The notes under the pieces were generated by a model. It saw only the letters and a program-made list of their open reading frames with translations. It had not been told where the DNA came from and ran no database searches. A stretch of 64,000 nt of DNA, taken from Actinophytocola gossypii. Lineage in GTDB: Bacteria; Actinomycetota; Actinomycetes; Mycobacteriales; Pseudonocardiaceae. Both the position numbers and the translations under genes were made by a program. Within the stretch, counting starts at the first letter, position 1. The number at the start of each line of letters is the position of its first letter. Location: NCBI RefSeq assembly GCF_025165815.1, contig NZ_JAFFZE010000009.1, positions 496,001 to 560,000 on the forward strand. Reading direction: 5' to 3'. This document shows positions 47,024-56,164 of this stretch, piece by piece.

Positions 47024-48382
47024 ATGCAGCGGCGGATCTTCGGCATCGAAACCGAGTTCGGCGTGACCTGTACGTTCCACGGACAGCGCAGGCTGAGCCC
47101 GGACGAGGTCGCGCGGTACCTGTTTCGGCGAGTGGTGTCCTGGGGTCGTTCCTCCAACGTCTTCCTGCGCAACGGCTCGCGCCTCTACCTGGACGTCGGC
47201 TCGCACCCCGAGTACGCGACCGCGGAGTGCGACGACCTGGTGCAGCTGGTCACGCACGACAAGGCGGGCGAGCGGATCCTCGAGGACCTGCTGGTCGACG
47301 CCGAGCGCAGACTGGCCGACGAGGGCATCGGCGGGGACATCTTCCTGTTCAAGAACAACACCGACTCGGCCGGAAACTCCTACGGCTGCCACGAGAACTA
47401 CCTGGTCACGAGGGCGGGGGAGTTCTCGAGGATCGCCGACGTCCTGCTCCCGTTCCTGGTCACCCGCCAGCTCGTCTGCGGCGCCGGCAAGGTCCTGCAG
47501 ACCCCGCGGGGCGCCGTCTACTGCCTCTCCCAGCGCGCCGAACACATCTGGGAGGGCGTGTCGTCGGCCACCACCCGCTCCCGCCCGATCATCAACACCC
47601 GCGACGAGCCGCACGCCGACGCCGAGCGCTACCGCCGCCTGCACGTGATCGTCGGCGACTCGAACATGGCCGAGCCGACCACGCTGCTCAAGGTCGGCAG
47701 CGCGAACCTCGTACTGGAGATGATCGAGGACGGCGTGCAGTTCCGGGACTTCAGCCTGGACAACCCGATCCGCGCGATCCGCGAGATCAGCCACGATCTG
47801 ACCGGCCGCCGGCTGGTCCGGCTGGCGGGTGGCCGTGAGGCGTCCGCCCTGGACATCCAGCGCGAGTACTTCTCCCGCGCCGTCGAACACGTGGCCCGCC
47901 GAGGTCCGGACCCGGTGGCCGAGCGCGTCGTCGAGCTGTGGGGCCGGACGCTCGACGCCGTCGAACAGCAGGACCTGACCAAGATCGACCGCGAGATCGA
48001 CTGGGCGATCAAGCACCGCCTGGTGGAGCGGTACCGGTCCAAGCACGGCCTGGAGCTGTCCAGCCCGAGGATCGCCCAGCTCGACCTCGCGTACCACGAC
48101 ATCCGGCGTGGCCGGGGCATCTTCGACCTGCTCCAACGCAAGGACCAGGTGACCCGGGTGACCGACGACGGCGAGATCGAGGCCGCGAAGGACACCCCAC
48201 CCCAGACCACCCGCGCCAAGCTCCGGGGCGACTTCATCGCCGCCGCGCAGCAGGCCGGCCGGGACTTCACCGTCGACTGGGTGCACCTGAAGCTGAACGA
48301 CCAGGCCCAGCGAACCGTCCTGTGCAAGGACCCGTTCCGCGCGGTCGACGAGCGGGTGGAGCGCCTGATCGCCTCGCTCTGA
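47024..48382 (+). CDS. pafA: Pup ligase PafA
   Basis: 452 residues. Glutamine-synthetase-like ligase that phosphorylates the Pup terminal Glu with ATP and joins it to a substrate lysine. Motifs: [19 protein letters not shown] (metal Glu), [17 protein letters not shown] (catalytic Asp), [20 protein letters not shown] and [22 protein letters not shown]. The C-terminal domain that contacts Pup ends [18 protein letters not shown]. It has its own TAGGCT promoter. The metG gene converges from the other side, 26 bases away. Confidence 0.97.
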   Translation: MQRRIFGIETEFGVTCTFHGQRRLSPDEVARYLFRRVVSWGRSSNVFLRNGSRLYLDVGSHPEYATAECDDLVQLVTHDKAGERILEDLLVDAERRLADEGIGGDIFLFKNNTDSAGNSYGCHENYLVTRAGEFSRIADVLLPFLVTRQLVCGAGKVLQTPRGAVYCLSQRAEHIWEGVSSATTRSRPIINTRDEPHADAERYRRLHVIVGDSNMAEPTTLLKVGSANLVLEMIEDGVQFRDFSLDNPIRAIREISHDLTGRRLVRLAGGREASALDIQREYFSRAVEHVARRGPDPVAERVVELWGRTLDAVEQQDLTKIDREIDWAIKHRLVERYRSKHGLELSSPRIAQLDLAYHDIRRGRGIFDLLQRKDQVTRVTDDGEIEAAKDTPPQTTRAKLRGDFIAAAQQAGRDFTVDWVHLKLNDQAQRTVLCKDPFRAVDERVERLIASL

Positions 48383-48408
48383 GCTGCTGGACGTGAGTTG
48401 GCCGGTCT

Positions 48409-49920
48409 CTAGCCGTTCACTGTCAGGCGGGGGAACAGGGGAAGCGGTTCGTCGAGACGGTTGTCGCCGGAGCCGAGTTGGGTGGCCACCCTGCTCGCGG
48501 CTCCGGGGAGGAACGGGGTCAGTTCGTCGGCGACGGTTCTGGTGGCGTGGATCAGGAGTGCCAGGACGGCGCTGAGTTGGTCGCCCGCGTTGGTGTCGCC
48601 GGTCTTCTCGGCCTTCGCCAGGGTCCAGGGGGCGACCTCGACGACGTAGCGGTTGGCCTCTTCGACGATCGTCCAGATGGCGGCCGTGGCCCGGCGGAAG
48701 TCGAAGTGGTGCAGGGCGGCGTCCACGGCTGCTGGTGCGGCGGCGATGGCGGCGGTCAGGGGTAGGTCGGGGACGGGTTCTGGGAGGGTGGGAACAGTGC
48801 CGGCGCGGTACTTGTGGATCATGCTGACCGTCCGGTGGACCAGGTTGCCCAGGCCGTTCGCGAGGTCTTCGTGGTAGCGGGTGACCAGGCGGTCGGTGGT
48901 GTAGTCGGCGTCGCCGACGCGCGGTACGTCGCGGACCAGCCACCATCGCAGGGCGTCGGTACCGCATGTGTCGACGACCGTCAGCGGGTCGATGGCGTTG
49001 CCGAGGCTCTTGCCGAGCTTGCGGCCCTCGACGGTGAGGTAGTCGTGGACGAAGATCGTCGTCGGGAGCGGTTCGCTGGCGCTGAGCAGCATCGCGGGCC
49101 AGTAGACCGCGTGGAAGCGGACGATGCCCTTGCCGATGACGTGGGTACGTTCGTCGGACTCGACCCACCAGTGGCGATAGGCCTCGCTGGCGGCGCCGTA
49201 GTCCAGGGCAGTGATGTAGTTGCCCAGAGCGTCCCACCACACGTAGACGACCTGCCCGGGGTCTCCGGGGACCTCGATGCCCCAGCCGCGTGCTCGTTCG
49301 GTCGAGCGGGAGATCGAGAAGTCCTGCAAGCCGGTCCGGATGAAGCTGAGGACCTCGTTGCGTCGGCTCTCGGGTTCGATGCGCAGGGTGCCGGCCTCGA
49401 TCAGCTCGCGCAGCTGGTCCTCGTAGCGGGAAAGCTTGAAGAACCAGTTCTCCTCGCGGACCGGCCGCGGTGCCGTCAGGTGCTCCGGGCAGAGTCCGTC
49501 GATCAGCTCGCTCTCGCTGTAGAACTGTTCGCAGCCGACGCAGTAGAGCCCCTCGAAGTCCTTCCGGTAGAGGTCGCCGGACCCTTCGGCGGCGCGCCAG
49601 AGCCGATCGACGCCGGCCTTGTGCCGGGGGTCGGCACTGGTGCGGATGAAGTCGTCGAAGCTGAGCTGGAGCGGATCGCGCAGTTCACGGAACGCGGTCG
49701 CGTTGCGGTCCACCAACTGCCTGGCCGGCACTCCCTCGGCTTCGGCGGCGATGGCGTTCTTCAGCGAGTTGTCGTCGGTGCCGGTCAGGAAGCGCACCTC
49801 GTGCCCCCGGTGCCGCCAGTGCCGAGCCAGCACGTCCGCCTGCACGAGTTCCATCGCGAAACCGAGGTGCGGCTCGGAGTTCACGTACGGAATGGCGGTC
49901 GTGATGTAGCGGCGTGACAT
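48409..49920 (-). CDS. metG: Methionyl-tRNA synthetase (compact, possibly secondary copy)
   Basis: 503 residues from the ATG at 49920, after GACAGGAA. Class I fold: HIGH-like PYVNSEPHLGFAM, zinc knuckle LYCVGCEQFYSESELIDGLCPEH, WWDALGNYITAL, the KMSKS-like loop as GRKLGKSLGN (KLGKS, first residues unusual) and the anticodon-binding helical domain to the end. There is no C-terminal tRNA-binding domain. Its position, inserted between pafA and pafB on the opposite strand, is not the usual metG neighbourhood. A second or drug-tolerant MetRS is therefore possible, but cannot be shown from this window alone. Confidence 0.88.
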   Translation of the reverse strand: MSRRYITTAIPYVNSEPHLGFAMELVQADVLARHWRHRGHEVRFLTGTDDNSLKNAIAAEAEGVPARQLVDRNATAFRELRDPLQLSFDDFIRTSADPRHKAGVDRLWRAAEGSGDLYRKDFEGLYCVGCEQFYSESELIDGLCPEHLTAPRPVREENWFFKLSRYEDQLRELIEAGTLRIEPESRRNEVLSFIRTGLQDFSISRSTERARGWGIEVPGDPGQVVYVWWDALGNYITALDYGAASEAYRHWWVESDERTHVIGKGIVRFHAVYWPAMLLSASEPLPTTIFVHDYLTVEGRKLGKSLGNAIDPLTVVDTCGTDALRWWLVRDVPRVGDADYTTDRLVTRYHEDLANGLGNLVHRTVSMIHKYRAGTVPTLPEPVPDLPLTAAIAAAPAAVDAALHHFDFRRATAAIWTIVEEANRYVVEVAPWTLAKAEKTGDTNAGDQLSAVLALLIHATRTVADELTPFLPGAASRVATQLGSGDNRLDEPLPLFPRLTVNG

Positions 49921-50097
49921 CGGGATTCCTGTCATCGGGTGGCGAGTAGCCGCGGGGACGGTGAGCTTGGGAATTCGGGGTGTACCGCAAGCCCATGGCG
50001 GTCACGCTAAGCCCGAGACGGGGAAATCCGGGCACGACCACGCCAACTCCACTCCATCGGCGTAGGTCGTGGCCCAGGTTTCCCTGCTGGACGGGGC

Positions 50098-52221
50098 TCA
50101 GACCCTGGCCAGCTCGCGCTCCGGCGCCGCCTCCTGCACCCCGACGCGCCCGTGCACCCGGCGCAGCCACTTCGGGGACCACCACGCCGCCCGGCCCAAC
50201 AGCCGGATCCCGACCGGGACCAGCACGCCCCGGATCAGCGTGGCGTCGACCAGGATCGCCAGGCCGGTGCCGATGCCGAGCATCTGGATGAAGCTCACCC
50301 CGCTCGTTCCGAACGCCAGCATGTTCACCGAGAGCAGCACCGCCGCCGCCGTGATCAGGCGGCCCGTCCTGGACAGGCCCTGCGTCACGGCCGTGCGCGG
50401 GTCGGCGCCCAGGTCGTGCAGTTCCTTGATCCGCCCGAGCACGAACACCTCGTAGTCCATCGACAACCCGAACACCAGGCAGAACAGCAGCACCAGCATG
50501 CTCGTGTCCAGCGGCAGCGGGGTGAACCCGAGCCACCCCGACAGCCACCCCTCCTGGAACACCAGCACCATCAGCCCCAGGATCGCCGACAGCCCCAGCA
50601 CGTTGAACAGCAGCGCCCGCAACGGCTGCAACACGCTCCCGGTGAACAGGAACAGCAGCACGAACGTCGTCAGCGCGATCAACCCCGCGGCCAGCCCCAA
50701 CCGGTCACCGATCGCGTCCTTGCTGTCCACCAGCTCCGCGGCCGAACCCCCGACCAGCGCGTCCGGGCCCGGCACCGCGCGCACCGCCTCGACCAGTTCC
50801 TGGCCCTCCGTCGAGTGCGCGTCCGGCGTCGTCCGCAGCGTCAGCTCCCGCAAACCGGAGGCGGACGTGCTCGTGGTGACCGAGTCGATCCCGGGCAGTG
50901 CGGCCAGCCGGTCGGCGTAGCCGGTCAGTTCCGCGTCGCCGACGGGGTCCTCGGTGACCACGTGCATGGTCCTGGCGGTGTCGCTGGTGAACTCCGCGCG
51001 CAGGGTGTCGCCGACCACGCGGACCTGCGTGGTCTCCGGGAGCACCCGCTCGTCCGGGGTGCCGAACTCGACGCGCAGCAGCGGGATCGCCGCGATGACC
51101 AGCAGCACGATCACCGGGAGTCCGGTCAGCACCGGCCGGCGCATCGCGGTGCCGGCGATCCGCGCCCAGCGCTCGGACACCGCGCTCGGGGAGCGCCGCA
51201 GCCACGGCAGGCGCAGGTTGTTCACCCGCTGGCCGAGCACCGCGAGCAGCGCGGGCAGCACCACGAGCGCGCTGAGCATCGCGATCAGCACCACACCGAT
51301 GCCCGCGTAGGCGAACGACCGCAGGAAGTACAGCGGGAACACCAGCAGCGTCGCCAGCGCGCTCGCCACCGTGATCGCGCCGAACAGGATCGTCCGGCCG
51401 GCCGTCTCGACCGTGCGGACCACCGCCGCGCGGGTGTCGGCGCCGCCGGCCAGTTCCTCGCGGAAGCGGTTGACCAGCAGCAGCGCGTAGTCGATGGCCA
51501 GGCCGAGGCCGAGCGCGGTGGTCAGGTTGATCGCGTAGACCGACACGTCGGTGAGCGAGCCGAGGATCGACAGCTCGGCGAACGTGCCGACCACCGCGAT
51601 CAGCCCCACCACCAGCGGCAGCAGCGCGGCCACCAGGCTGCCGAACACGATCACGAGCAGCACCAGGATGATCGGCACCGCGATGCTCTCGGCGAGCGCC
51701 AGGTCACCGCCGATCTGGGCGCCGACGTCGGTGCCGACCGCGGCCGCGCCGCCGACCGCGACGGTGAGCGGGCCGGTCTCGGCGCCGTACCGCTCGCGCA
51801 GGTCCTCGACGACCTGGTCGGCCTCGACACCGTCGGCGAGCGTGGCGACCGCGATCGCGTGCCGCCCGTCGTCGGAGCGCATCGCGGGGGCGTCGGTCGA
51901 GAAGTACGAGGCGACGTCGACCAGCGCGTCGTCGGCCGCGAACCGGTCGGTCAGGTCGGTACCTGCGGTGCGGACGGCCGGGTCGTCGACCGAGCCGTCC
52001 GCGGTCAGCAGGAACACGAGGTCGCTGTCGCCGCCGAACTCCCGGTCCAGCAGCTCTTGAGCCTGGCTGGACTCGGCGGCCGGGTCGACGAACCCGCCGT
52101 CGGTCTTCAGCTTGCCGAAGGCGGTGAAGCCGAGGGCCGACGCCGCCGCCACCACCAGCGCGGTCACCACGAGCACCGCGCGTGCGTGGTCGGCGGCGAA
52201 CCGGCCGATCCGTCCGAACAT
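50098..52221 (-). CDS. MMPL/RND-family transporter
   Basis: 707 residues from the ATG at 52221 (MFGRIGRFAADHARAVLVV), preceded by GAGGGGAG. Two repeats each with an initial helix, a porter-like loop and a six-helix bundle: SIAVPIILVLLVIVFGSLVAALLPLVV, ALGLGLAIDYALLLVNRFREEL (D-Y proton relay in TM4) and FGLSMDYEVFVLGRIKEL (second relay). The external domains are about 35-175 and 385-490. MmpL proteins export lipids, siderophores or drugs in actinobacteria. It is controlled, by position, by the divergent TetR gene at 52305 across an operator-like region. Confidence 0.92.
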   Translation of the reverse strand: MFGRIGRFAADHARAVLVVTALVVAAASALGFTAFGKLKTDGGFVDPAAESSQAQELLDREFGGDSDLVFLLTADGSVDDPAVRTAGTDLTDRFAADDALVDVASYFSTDAPAMRSDDGRHAIAVATLADGVEADQVVEDLRERYGAETGPLTVAVGGAAAVGTDVGAQIGGDLALAESIAVPIILVLLVIVFGSLVAALLPLVVGLIAVVGTFAELSILGSLTDVSVYAINLTTALGLGLAIDYALLLVNRFREELAGGADTRAAVVRTVETAGRTILFGAITVASALATLLVFPLYFLRSFAYAGIGVVLIAMLSALVVLPALLAVLGQRVNNLRLPWLRRSPSAVSERWARIAGTAMRRPVLTGLPVIVLLVIAAIPLLRVEFGTPDERVLPETTQVRVVGDTLRAEFTSDTARTMHVVTEDPVGDAELTGYADRLAALPGIDSVTTSTSASGLRELTLRTTPDAHSTEGQELVEAVRAVPGPDALVGGSAAELVDSKDAIGDRLGLAAGLIALTTFVLLFLFTGSVLQPLRALLFNVLGLSAILGLMVLVFQEGWLSGWLGFTPLPLDTSMLVLLFCLVFGLSMDYEVFVLGRIKELHDLGADPRTAVTQGLSRTGRLITAAAVLLSVNMLAFGTSGVSFIQMLGIGTGLAILVDATLIRGVLVPVGIRLLGRAAWWSPKWLRRVHGRVGVQEAAPERELARV

Positions 52222-52244
52222 GACGACTCCCCTCAATGTGCACA

Positions 52245-52296
52245 GCCGTAAACTTGACGGCCGTTAACTTGCCATGGATGTTTACCCCTGTCAACA
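52245..52296. promoter_or_regulatory. Operator region between MMPL transporter and TetR genes
   Basis: A direct repeat GCCGTAAACTTG / GCCGTTAACTTG (52245-52256, 52260-52271; one mismatch) and an inverted TGTTTAC-CCCT-GTCAACA (52279-52296; 6 of 7 arm positions match) fill the divergent spacer. The latter covers the region 9-26 bases before the TetR start. Confidence 0.5.
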
Positions 52297-52304
52297 TCGG
52301 TCTC

Positions 52305-52979
52305 ATGGAATCCTCAGGTTCGGCGAAGCGCGCCTACCACCACGGAGACCTGCGCAACGCCCTGATCTCGGCCGCCGCCGAGCTGGCCGCGGCCGGCGGC
52401 CCCGGCTCGGTGTCGATCCGCGCCGCCGCCAAAACGGTCGGCGTGACCCCGACCGCCGCGTACCGGCACTTCGCCGGCCACGAGGAACTGCTCAAGGCCG
52501 CCAAGGACCAGGCCCTGGACGAGCTCACCGAGGCGATGAACAAGGAGCTGGCGCAGCGGGCGCAGTCCGACGATCCGGTCCGGTACGCGCTGGGCAGCCT
52601 CGCCGCACTCGGCCGCGGCTACATCACGTTCGCCCGCGAGCGGCCCGGCCTGTTCCGGACCGTCTTCTCCTGGGAGGGCGAGGACGCGGAGGCGCGAACC
52701 GCGAGCAACCCGTTCCAGCTGCTCCTCGACTCGCTGGACGAGCTGGTCGAGGTCGGCTACCTGAGCGAGGAGCGCCGTCCGCTGGCCGAGATCGCCGCCT
52801 GGTCGGTGGTGCACGGCCTGTCGATCCTGTTCGACGGCCCGCTGCGGGAGTTCCCGCCGGAGCTGCGCGACCAGGCGATCGCCCGCTCGATGCTGATCCT
52901 CGCCCACGGCCTGTCCGGCAACGGGCTCACCCCCGAGCAGGAGGACCTGCTGGTCGCCGAGATGACCACTCGCGCCTGA
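52305..52979 (+). CDS. TetR-family regulator beside the MMPL transporter
   Basis: 224 residues from the ATG at 52305 (MESSGSAKRAYHHGDLRNALISAAAEL), chosen because KRAYHHGDLR is the classic opening of this TetR class; an earlier ATG at 52236 would lie in the operator. The helix-turn-helix is SIRAAAKTVGVTPTAAYRHFAGHEELLKAA. The C-terminal domain is TetR_C_33/WHG-like (ITFARERPGLFRTVFSWEGEDAEA). It probably represses the divergent transporter gene and itself. Ligand unknown, possibly the exported molecule. Confidence 0.9.
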   Translation: MESSGSAKRAYHHGDLRNALISAAAELAAAGGPGSVSIRAAAKTVGVTPTAAYRHFAGHEELLKAAKDQALDELTEAMNKELAQRAQSDDPVRYALGSLAALGRGYITFARERPGLFRTVFSWEGEDAEARTASNPFQLLLDSLDELVEVGYLSEERRPLAEIAAWSVVHGLSILFDGPLREFPPELRDQAIARSMLILAHGLSGNGLTPEQEDLLVAEMTTRA

Positions 52980-52986
52980 CCGGCGC

Positions 52987-53631
52987 TCAACCGTGCAGGT
53001 GGTGTGCGGCCTCCAGGGCGAGGCTGTGCTCGACCAGGGCCGGGTAGTCGGTGGCCGCGCCGCGGAGCACGGTCTCGATCGCCTGCTCGACCTCGGCCTC
53101 GGTCACCTGCGCGTGTCCGAACAGCGCCCGGTAGTGCACCAGCGAGCCGAGCAGGTCCAGGGTCAGCTCCAGGTCGAGGTCGGCGCGCAGGTCGCCGCGC
53201 TCGCGCGCGCGCTCGAGCAGGGTCCGGACCGCCGCGCGGGGCGGGAGGAACAGGGTGGACATGAACGCGGCGCGCAGGTCGGCGTCGGCGGCGCAGTCGG
53301 CCAGTAGCGGGCCGAGCACGTCCGGCGGCATCCGCTGGAACGCGGTCACGTAGACCAGTACGCCCTCGCCGAGGTCGCACAGGGTGCAGCCGGTGTCCGG
53401 CACCGGCAGCTCGCCGAGCTGCCTGGTAAGGGCCGCCAGCACGAGCCGCTGGCGGTTCGGCCAGCGCCGGTAGACCGCGGGCTTGGTGGTGCCCGCGCGC
53501 CGGCCCACCTCCTCGATGCTCAGGTGGTTGTAGCCGACCTCGTCGAGCAGCGCGAGCGTCGCGTCCAGCACCGCGGCGTCGATCTCCGGGTTGCGTGGTC
53601 GCCCGCCGCGCGGCGTCTCGGATGGTGGCAC
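52987..53631 (-). CDS. TetR-family regulator beside the MFS pump
   Basis: 214 residues, GTG start at 53631 (VPPSETPRGGRPRNPEIDAAVLDATL). The helix-turn-helix is LSIEEVGRRAGTTKPAVYRRWPNRQRLV, followed by TetR_C_16-like PPDVLGPLLADCAADADLRAAF. The -16 type GRPRNPEID opening is shared by regulators of antibiotic pumps. Its start faces the MFS gene start 95 bases away, across two copies of a 15-bp operator. It converges on the other TetR gene by 7 bases. Confidence 0.9.
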   Translation of the reverse strand: MPPSETPRGGRPRNPEIDAAVLDATLALLDEVGYNHLSIEEVGRRAGTTKPAVYRRWPNRQRLVLAALTRQLGELPVPDTGCTLCDLGEGVLVYVTAFQRMPPDVLGPLLADCAADADLRAAFMSTLFLPPRAAVRTLLERARERGDLRADLDLELTLDLLGSLVHYRALFGHAQVTEAEVEQAIETVLRGAATDYPALVEHSLALEAAHHLHG

Positions 53632-53643
53632 GAACCCACTTTA

Positions 53644-53698
53644 GTTCCGGATCGGAACGGAAGCCCGGCGGCAGATATGTTACGTTGCGGATCGGAAC
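53644..53698. promoter_or_regulatory. Paired TetR operators of the MFS pump locus
   Basis: GTTCCGGATCGGAAC (53644-53658) and GTTGCGGATCGGAAC (53684-53698), with GTTCCG/CGGAAC half-sites around GAT. Their centres are 40 bp apart, about four helical turns, so two dimers can sit on one face. The first lies close to the TetR start, the second near the MFS promoter. Confidence 0.72.
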
Positions 53699-53726
53699 AT
53701 AAGTCGGTCAGAGATGAGGAGACCCC

Positions 53727-55118
53727 ATGACCGCACCGCCCGCCGTCCGCGCCGGCAGACGCGAGTGGATCGGCCTCGCCGTGCTCGCCGTGCCTACCCT
53801 GCTGCTCGCCGTCGACAACAGCGTGCTCTACCTCGCGCTGCCCGAGATCACCGCCGACCTCGGGTCCAGCAGCACGCAGACCCTGTGGATCACCGACGCC
53901 TACGGCTTCATGATCGCCGGCTTCCTCATCACGATGGGCACGCTCGGCGACCGGATCGGCCGTCGCAGGCTGCTGCTCCTCGGCGCGCTGGCGTTCGGCC
54001 TCGCCTCCGCCGCGGCCGCCTACGCGCCCAGCGCCGAGCTGCTGATCGCCGCGCGCGCCGCCATGGGTATCGCCGGCGCCGCGGTGATGCCCGCGACCCT
54101 GTCCATGATCACCGACCTGTTCCGCGACGCCCGGCAGCGCGGCATGGCGATCGCGGTGTGGACCAGCTGCTTCATGGCCGGCGGCGCGCTCGGTCCGGTG
54201 CTCGGCGGGCTGCTGCTGGAGTGGTACTGGTGGGGCGCGGTGTTCCTGATCGGCGTGCCGGTGATGGCCGTGGTGCTCGTGCTCGCCCCGGTGCTGCTGC
54301 CCGAACGCCGCGTCACCGACGCCGGGCGGCTGGAGCTGACCAGCGTCGCGCTGTCGCTCGCGGCCATCCTGCCGGTCGTGTACGGGCTCAAGGAGCTGGC
54401 CAAGGACCCCGGCCTCGTCCCGGTGCTCGCGATCGTCGCCGGCGCGGTGGCCGGGGTGGCCTTCGTGCGCCGGCAGTGCCGGCTCGCCGCGCCGCTGCTC
54501 GACGTCGCGCTGTTCGGCGACCGGGCCTTCCGCGGCGCGCTGCTGGTGCTGCTCGCCGGGATGGCCGCGGTCGGCGGCATCTACCTGGTGACCACCCAGT
54601 ACCTCCAGCTGTCGGCCGGGATGTCGGCCCTGGCGGCCGGGCTGTGGCTGGTGCCGGGCGCGGTCGCGACGATCGTCGGCTCGATGGTCGCCCCGCTCCT
54701 GGCCCGGCGGTACCGGCCGGGACTCGTGGTGGCGGCGGGGCTGGCCGTGTCGGCGGCGGGGTTCCTGGCCCTCGTGCCCGACGTGGGGCTCGGTGTGGCG
54801 CTGGTCGCGTTCAGCGTCGGGATGCTGGGCACCGGGCCGCTCGGCGCGCTGGGCATCGACCTGGTGGTCGGGTCGGCCCCGGCGAACCGGGCGGGGTCGG
54901 CCTCCTCGCTCGCGGAGAGCGGGGGAGAACTGGGCATCGCGCTCGGGGTCGCGGCGTTCGGCAGCCTCGCCACCGCGGTCACCGCCTCCTCCGGCGCGGT
55001 GACCGGCGCGGCCCACGCCGACGGGCTGGTCGCGGTGGCCGGAGCGAGCGCGCTGCTGACCGCCGTGCTGGCCGGGGTCTCGGTGGCACTGCTGCGCCAC
55101 GTCCGCCCCACCGCCTAG
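53727..55118 (+). CDS. MFS drug efflux transporter, DHA2 type
   Basis: 463 residues with 14 predicted helices. Start at the ATG at 53727 after GAGGAG. Motifs: VDNSVLYLALPEITADLGSSSTQTLWITDAYGFMIAG (D1 motif of DHA2), GTLGDRIGRRRLLLLG (motif A), AARAAMGIAGAAVMPATLSMI (motif C) and GALGPVLGGLLLEWYWWGAVFLI. It resembles QacA/SmvA/LfrA-type multidrug exporters. It is repressed, by inference, by the divergent TetR at 53631. It overlaps nothing downstream; pafB begins 71 bases later. Confidence 0.92.
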   Translation: MTAPPAVRAGRREWIGLAVLAVPTLLLAVDNSVLYLALPEITADLGSSSTQTLWITDAYGFMIAGFLITMGTLGDRIGRRRLLLLGALAFGLASAAAAYAPSAELLIAARAAMGIAGAAVMPATLSMITDLFRDARQRGMAIAVWTSCFMAGGALGPVLGGLLLEWYWWGAVFLIGVPVMAVVLVLAPVLLPERRVTDAGRLELTSVALSLAAILPVVYGLKELAKDPGLVPVLAIVAGAVAGVAFVRRQCRLAAPLLDVALFGDRAFRGALLVLLAGMAAVGGIYLVTTQYLQLSAGMSALAAGLWLVPGAVATIVGSMVAPLLARRYRPGLVVAAGLAVSAAGFLALVPDVGLGVALVAFSVGMLGTGPLGALGIDLVVGSAPANRAGSASSLAESGGELGIALGVAAFGSLATAVTASSGAVTGAAHADGLVAVAGASALLTAVLAGVSVALLRHVRPTA

Positions 55119-55176
55119 TGGCCCGGTCGCCCGGCCGGATTGGCGCGTTGGTGGGCTCGATCGCGGCCAGTCGGGC

Positions 55177-55182
55177 TAGAGT
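55177..55182 (+). promoter_or_regulatory. -10 box of pafB (leaderless)
   Basis: TAGAGT seven bases before the GTG at 55190; no ribosome site. Confidence 0.5.
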
Positions 55183-55189
55183 TCGAAAC

Positions 55190-56164
55190 GTGTCCGTCGC
55201 CCGTGCCGAAAGACTCGTGAACCTGGTGTTGTGCCTGCTCTCGACCCGGCAGTACCTGCCGGCCGAGCGCATCCGGGCCATCGTCGCCGGCTATGCCGAC
55301 GCGCCGACCGACGAGGCGTTCCACCGGATGTTCGAGCGGGACAAGAACGAGCTGCGCGACCTCGGCATTCCGCTGGAGTTCGGCAGCAACCGCACGATCG
55401 ACGCCGAGGACGGCTACCGGATCGCCCGCCGCGACTACGAGCTCGGCGACATCGACCTGGAGCCGGACGAGGCCGCCGCCGTCGCGCTCGCCGTCCGGCT
55501 GTGGGACTCCCCGGAGCTGACCGGCGCCGCGGCGGGCGCCCTGCTCAAGCTGCGCGCCGCCGGCGTCGACGTCGACCAGGGCGTGCCCGCGGTGGTGGAG
55601 CCGAAGGTGCGCACCACCGAGCCCGCGTTCGGCCCGCTGCTCGCCGCCGTCCAGGCCGGCCGCGCGGTGCGCTTCGACTACCGCAGACCCAGCCCGGCCG
55701 AGCTGCGTACCCGGACGCTGGAGCCGTGGGGCGTGGTGTCCTGGCGCGGGCGCTGGTACGTGGTCGGCCACGACCGCGACCGGAACGCCCCGCGCTGCTT
55801 CCGGCTGTCCCGGATCGCCGGCGACGTGCGCGCGTTCGGCCGGCCCGGGGTGGTCAGCCGGCCACCCGACGTCGACCTGCTGGAGTTCGTGTCGGCCAGC
55901 ACCGGCGAGCTGCCGGACACCACCACCGTGCGGCTGTGGGTGGCGGAGCACCGGGCCGCCGGCCTGCGCCGCCGGGCCACCGTCGTCGGCGAGCAGACCA
56001 TCGACGACGTGCCGGGCGACGTCATCGAGCTGGAGCTGCACCACCCCGACTCGGCGGCCAGCTGGATCGCCGGCTACGGCGAGGACGCCCTGGTCCTGGA
56101 GCCCGAGGTGCTGCGCAAGACCGTGCACGAACGGCTGCTCGCGGCGGCGGGAGGTGCCCGATGA
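55190..56164 (+). CDS. pafB: WYL-domain transcription factor PafB
   Basis: 324 residues from the GTG at 55190 (VSVARAERLVNLVLCLLSTRQYLPAERI). An N-terminal winged HTH (about 1-65, LVNLVLCLLSTRQYLPAERIR), a WYL domain (about 140-230, VRFDYRRP and WGVVSWRGRWYVVGHDRDRNAPRCFRLSRI) and a WCX extension (about 250-324). PafB with PafC forms the activator of the LexA-independent DNA-damage response in mycobacteria, probably sensing single-stranded DNA. It overlaps pafC by 4 bases (ATGA), giving balanced subunits. Confidence 0.95.
   Translation: MSVARAERLVNLVLCLLSTRQYLPAERIRAIVAGYADAPTDEAFHRMFERDKNELRDLGIPLEFGSNRTIDAEDGYRIARRDYELGDIDLEPDEAAAVALAVRLWDSPELTGAAAGALLKLRAAGVDVDQGVPAVVEPKVRTTEPAFGPLLAAVQAGRAVRFDYRRPSPAELRTRTLEPWGVVSWRGRWYVVGHDRDRNAPRCFRLSRIAGDVRAFGRPGVVSRPPDVDLLEFVSASTGELPDTTTVRLWVAEHRAAGLRRRATVVGEQTIDDVPGDVIELELHHPDSAASWIAGYGEDALVLEPEVLRKTVHERLLAAAGGAR

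Noticed and set aside
49921-50097. T-box riboswitch upstream of metG
   Set aside because: The spacer has no conserved T-box sequence, specifier loop or terminator/antiterminator pair; known actinobacterial T-boxes precede ileS.
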